64,000 nt of DNA from Ancylobacter vacuolatus. GTDB lineage: Bacteria > Pseudomonadota > Alphaproteobacteria > Rhizobiales > Xanthobacteraceae. The stretch covers positions 1 to 64,000 of the forward strand of contig NZ_JAUSUH010000012.1 of NCBI RefSeq assembly GCF_030813595.1, in the 5' to 3' direction. Below the pieces are notes generated by a model, which had not been told where the DNA came from, did no database searches, and saw only the letters and a list, made by a program, of their open reading frames with translations. Of this stretch, positions 62,342 to 64,000 are shown piece by piece; position 1 is the first letter of the stretch; the number at the start of each line of letters is the position of its first letter. The position numbers and the translations under genes are program-made.

Positions 62342-62581
62342 CTACTCGTCGGACACGTCCGCGTCGTGGTCGCCATGGTCCGGCTGCGCATGCCAGGCCC
62401 CGCCGGGGGACGCATAGGATGGGGGAGGTTCCGGCGCCGTTGTCGCCCGGGTATCTACGGCGACACCGACAACGAAGCCAGACAGCAGCGGGTCGGGTTG
62501 CGGGCCGGCCTGCACAGCCGGGGCGCTCAGAAGAGCGGCAGCTGTCGGGATCGACCCAAATATGCGGCTGTGGACGTTCAT
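62342..62581 (-). CDS. Small secreted protein with His/Asp-rich tail
   Basis: A 79-residue open frame. It has a convincing signal peptide (about 1-25, PTAAALLSAPAVQA) and a Pro-rich middle ending in a His/Asp tail (PDHGDHDADVSDE). The tail could bind metal; a precursor-peptide role is also possible given the neighbouring exporter. No clear ribosome site precedes ATG 62581 and no family match is known to me, so it may not be real. It lies 215 bp from the FemAB gene and 112 bp from the kinase gene, same strand. Confidence 0.38.
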   Translation of the reverse strand: MNVHSRIFGSIPTAAALLSAPAVQAGPQPDPLLSGFVVGVAVDTRATTAPEPPPSYASPGGAWHAQPDHGDHDADVSDE

Positions 62582-62693
62582 GTCGGGACCGGACTCGGAA
62601 TGTGAACTTCACGGCCCAGAATAGGGGGCTGGATTACAACGGCATTACGCCTGCCGGCGGAAAGCGCTGACTTCCTGCGAAAGGCGAGGGCGG

Positions 62694-64000
62694 CTATCCT
62701 TCCATGCCTTCGCGGGCGGGGGGAAAGATCAGGGCCACGGTGGTTCCGCCGCCGGGGGTCTCCTCGATGGACACTTTCGCCTTATGCAGCGCCGCCACCT
62801 GCGCCACGATGGTCAGGCCGAGCCCGGTTCCGCTGTTCTTCGCGCGGGCGATGGAGGTTAGCGCCTCCGCCCCGCCGACGGCGCAGGCGATGCCTTCGCC
62901 TTCATCGATCACCGCAATGCGCCCCGGTCGCTGCACTTCGACGATGATGCGCCCGCCCTTGGCACCGTGCTGCACGGCGTTGCGGATGAGGTTCGACAGG
63001 GCGATGCCGATGGCCTGCGCCGAGCCGACGATGGGGATGGGCCCCTTCTCATTGCGGAACTCGACTTCCAGGCCGGCAGCGATGGCCATGGGCGCATCCT
63101 GCGCGAGGGCGCGCAAGCCCACGCCCACCAGGTCGAGCCGGCCAAGGGCTGTGGGCTCCGCCGCAAGGCGGGCCAGTTGCAGCAGCATGGTGACGGTGGC
63201 GGAGAGGTCCTGCACGTCGGCCACCAGTTCGGCCCGCAATTGACCGTCCTCCACCCGCTCCAGACGCGTGCGCACCCGTGCCAGCGGGGTGCGCAGTTCG
63301 TGCGCGGCGTGTGACAGAAAGCGCCGCTGCTCGGCGGTCGCCATGTCGATGCGATCGAGGGCTCGATTGAAGGCGCTCACCAGCGGCCGCAATTCCGCCG
63401 GTGGCCCGGTTTCGGGCAGGCGGACGCCCTCGCGCGATCCATCAATCAGTTCCGCTGCCCGTGCCGCCCGGCGCACCGGCCGGGCGATCATTACGGGTAC
63501 CACGAGGACCGTCAGCAGGATCGTCGCCAGGAGCACGATCAGCAGCGGGATCGTGGTCATGTCGAGATCCGCAAGGATGGCGCGCGTCAACTGGCTCGAC
63601 GTATAGGCGACGCCGCCGACCTCGATGCGGATCGTGGGATCCGTGTCACTATCGCCCGCAACAAGCCGTTCGAGGGTCATGTCAGAGCCATGGACCACAT
63701 AGCCCGACATGGCCTGGGGGGTGTCCCACACCGTCGCTCCGGCGCTGACCCAGCCGGGGACGGCGCCGTAGGAGATCGTCGTGTGGCCGTCGGTCAGAAG
63801 GAACCAGAGCGTGGGGAACTGGGCCTTGTAGCTCTCCAGCTCCGGCGTCCGCTCGAGCTTGAAGCTCCCGTTACCATCGGGCTGGATGGCCGTGCGAATA
63901 GCGATGGCCGCATCAAACTGGGCGTAGCCGCCATCATCTCCATACAACACCCCCATCACGATCCAGGCGCACAGCAGGACGGCCGTCATGGCCACTCCGA
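62694..64000 (-). CDS. Sensor histidine kinase, 5' end possibly beyond the window
   Basis: A membrane kinase of at least 433 residues (counting from a GTG at 63995). First helix near the right edge (MTAVLLCAWIVMGVLY), periplasmic domain to about 150, second helix (LLIVLLATILLTVLVVPVMI), HAMP linker, DHp with SHAAHELRTPLARVRTRLE (His232 from that GTG), and CATPase with LIRNAVQHGAKGG, DEGEGI and SGTGLGLTIV. The frame stays open to 64000, and the first helix lacks a positively charged lead, so the true start is probably outside. Its partner regulator is expected just beyond the edge. Confidence 0.85.
   Translation of the reverse strand, partial: GVAMTAVLLCAWIVMGVLYGDDGGYAQFDAAIAIRTAIQPDGNGSFKLERTPELESYKAQFPTLWFLLTDGHTTISYGAVPGWVSAGATVWDTPQAMSGYVVHGSDMTLERLVAGDSDTDPTIRIEVGGVAYTSSQLTRAILADLDMTTIPLLIVLLATILLTVLVVPVMIARPVRRAARAAELIDGSREGVRLPETGPPAELRPLVSAFNRALDRIDMATAEQRRFLSHAAHELRTPLARVRTRLERVEDGQLRAELVADVQDLSATVTMLLQLARLAAEPTALGRLDLVGVGLRALAQDAPMAIAAGLEVEFRNEKGPIPIVGSAQAIGIALSNLIRNAVQHGAKGGRIIVEVQRPGRIAVIDEGEGIACAVGGAEALTSIARAKNSGTGLGLTIVAQVAALHKAKVSIEETPGGGTTVALIFPPAREGMEG

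Noticed and set aside
50695..64000. A siderophore biosynthesis cluster, suggested by the PvdE-like exporter
   Set aside because: There is no NRPS, NIS synthetase, hydroxylase or TonB receptor gene in view. The exporter alone does not justify the label.
1..64000. CRISPR arrays or prophage
   Set aside because: I saw no regularly spaced repeats of 25-40 bp with unique spacers, and no phage structural, terminase or lysis genes.

Overview
The window is GC-rich, densely packed DNA from what looks like a free-living alphaproteobacterium, probably of the order Hyphomicrobiales and perhaps near Xanthobacteraceae. That placement is inferred from gene style, composition and the type of intergenic palindromic repeat; no rRNA or other marker gene is present. 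I see no tRNA, no CRISPR array and no intact mobile element. The only mobile-element trace is a short remnant of a tyrosine recombinase near 24.8 kb.

Layout. 0-9 kb: the end of an unknown gene, a palindromic repeat, a LuxR-type HTH fused to an alpha/beta hydrolase, then a coupled four-gene set (membrane protein, von Willebrand A protein with three Ig-like repeats, two secreted cysteine-rich paralogues), and an MHS-type transporter. 9-11 kb: two divergent AraC regulators. 11-16 kb: arcD-arcA-arcD, arginine deiminase between two related antiporters with no arcB or arcC, then a ClbS/DfsB-like protein. 16.5-24.5 kb: a PepSY-cytochrome b561-two-component operon, a second two-component pair, and a convergent giant gene joining a GT2 synthase, a GtrA-type membrane unit and a GT-C transferase in one chain. 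25-38 kb: metabolic and regulatory genes (MFS, aldo/keto reductase, two LysR, SnoaL-like, SDR, two paralogous periplasmic hydrolases, an HTH/receiver-like/GAF protein, DoxX, P450, an atypical orphan response regulator, GMC oxidoreductase). 39-43 kb: a likely metal-linked periplasmic operon (DUF305, YVTN propeller, ECF sigma, anti-sigma). 43.6-50 kb: an RND pump divergent from its BaeSR/AdeRS-like two-component system, then a cytochrome b561.

50.7-64 kb is the most unusual part. Ten minus-strand genes encode a FemAB/GNAT-fold transferase, a SyrD/PvdE-type peptide exporter, a HAD phosphatase, a class III aminotransferase, an arginase-fold enzyme with its metal ligands intact, an esterase, an outer-membrane channel and an ABC pump (permease, ATPase, membrane-fusion protein). 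A small secreted His/Asp-rich protein and a histidine kinase lie upstream. The eight genes from the phosphatase onward nearly abut and look like one operon. It reads like a small-molecule or peptide synthesis-and-export locus without any NRPS, PKS or NIS synthetase in view.

Signalling is heavy: three complete two-component pairs, one orphan regulator and one kinase at the right edge. In three promoter regions I found direct repeats with an exact 11-bp period, the layout expected for OmpR/PhoB-family binding sites. These are the best handles on regulation here.
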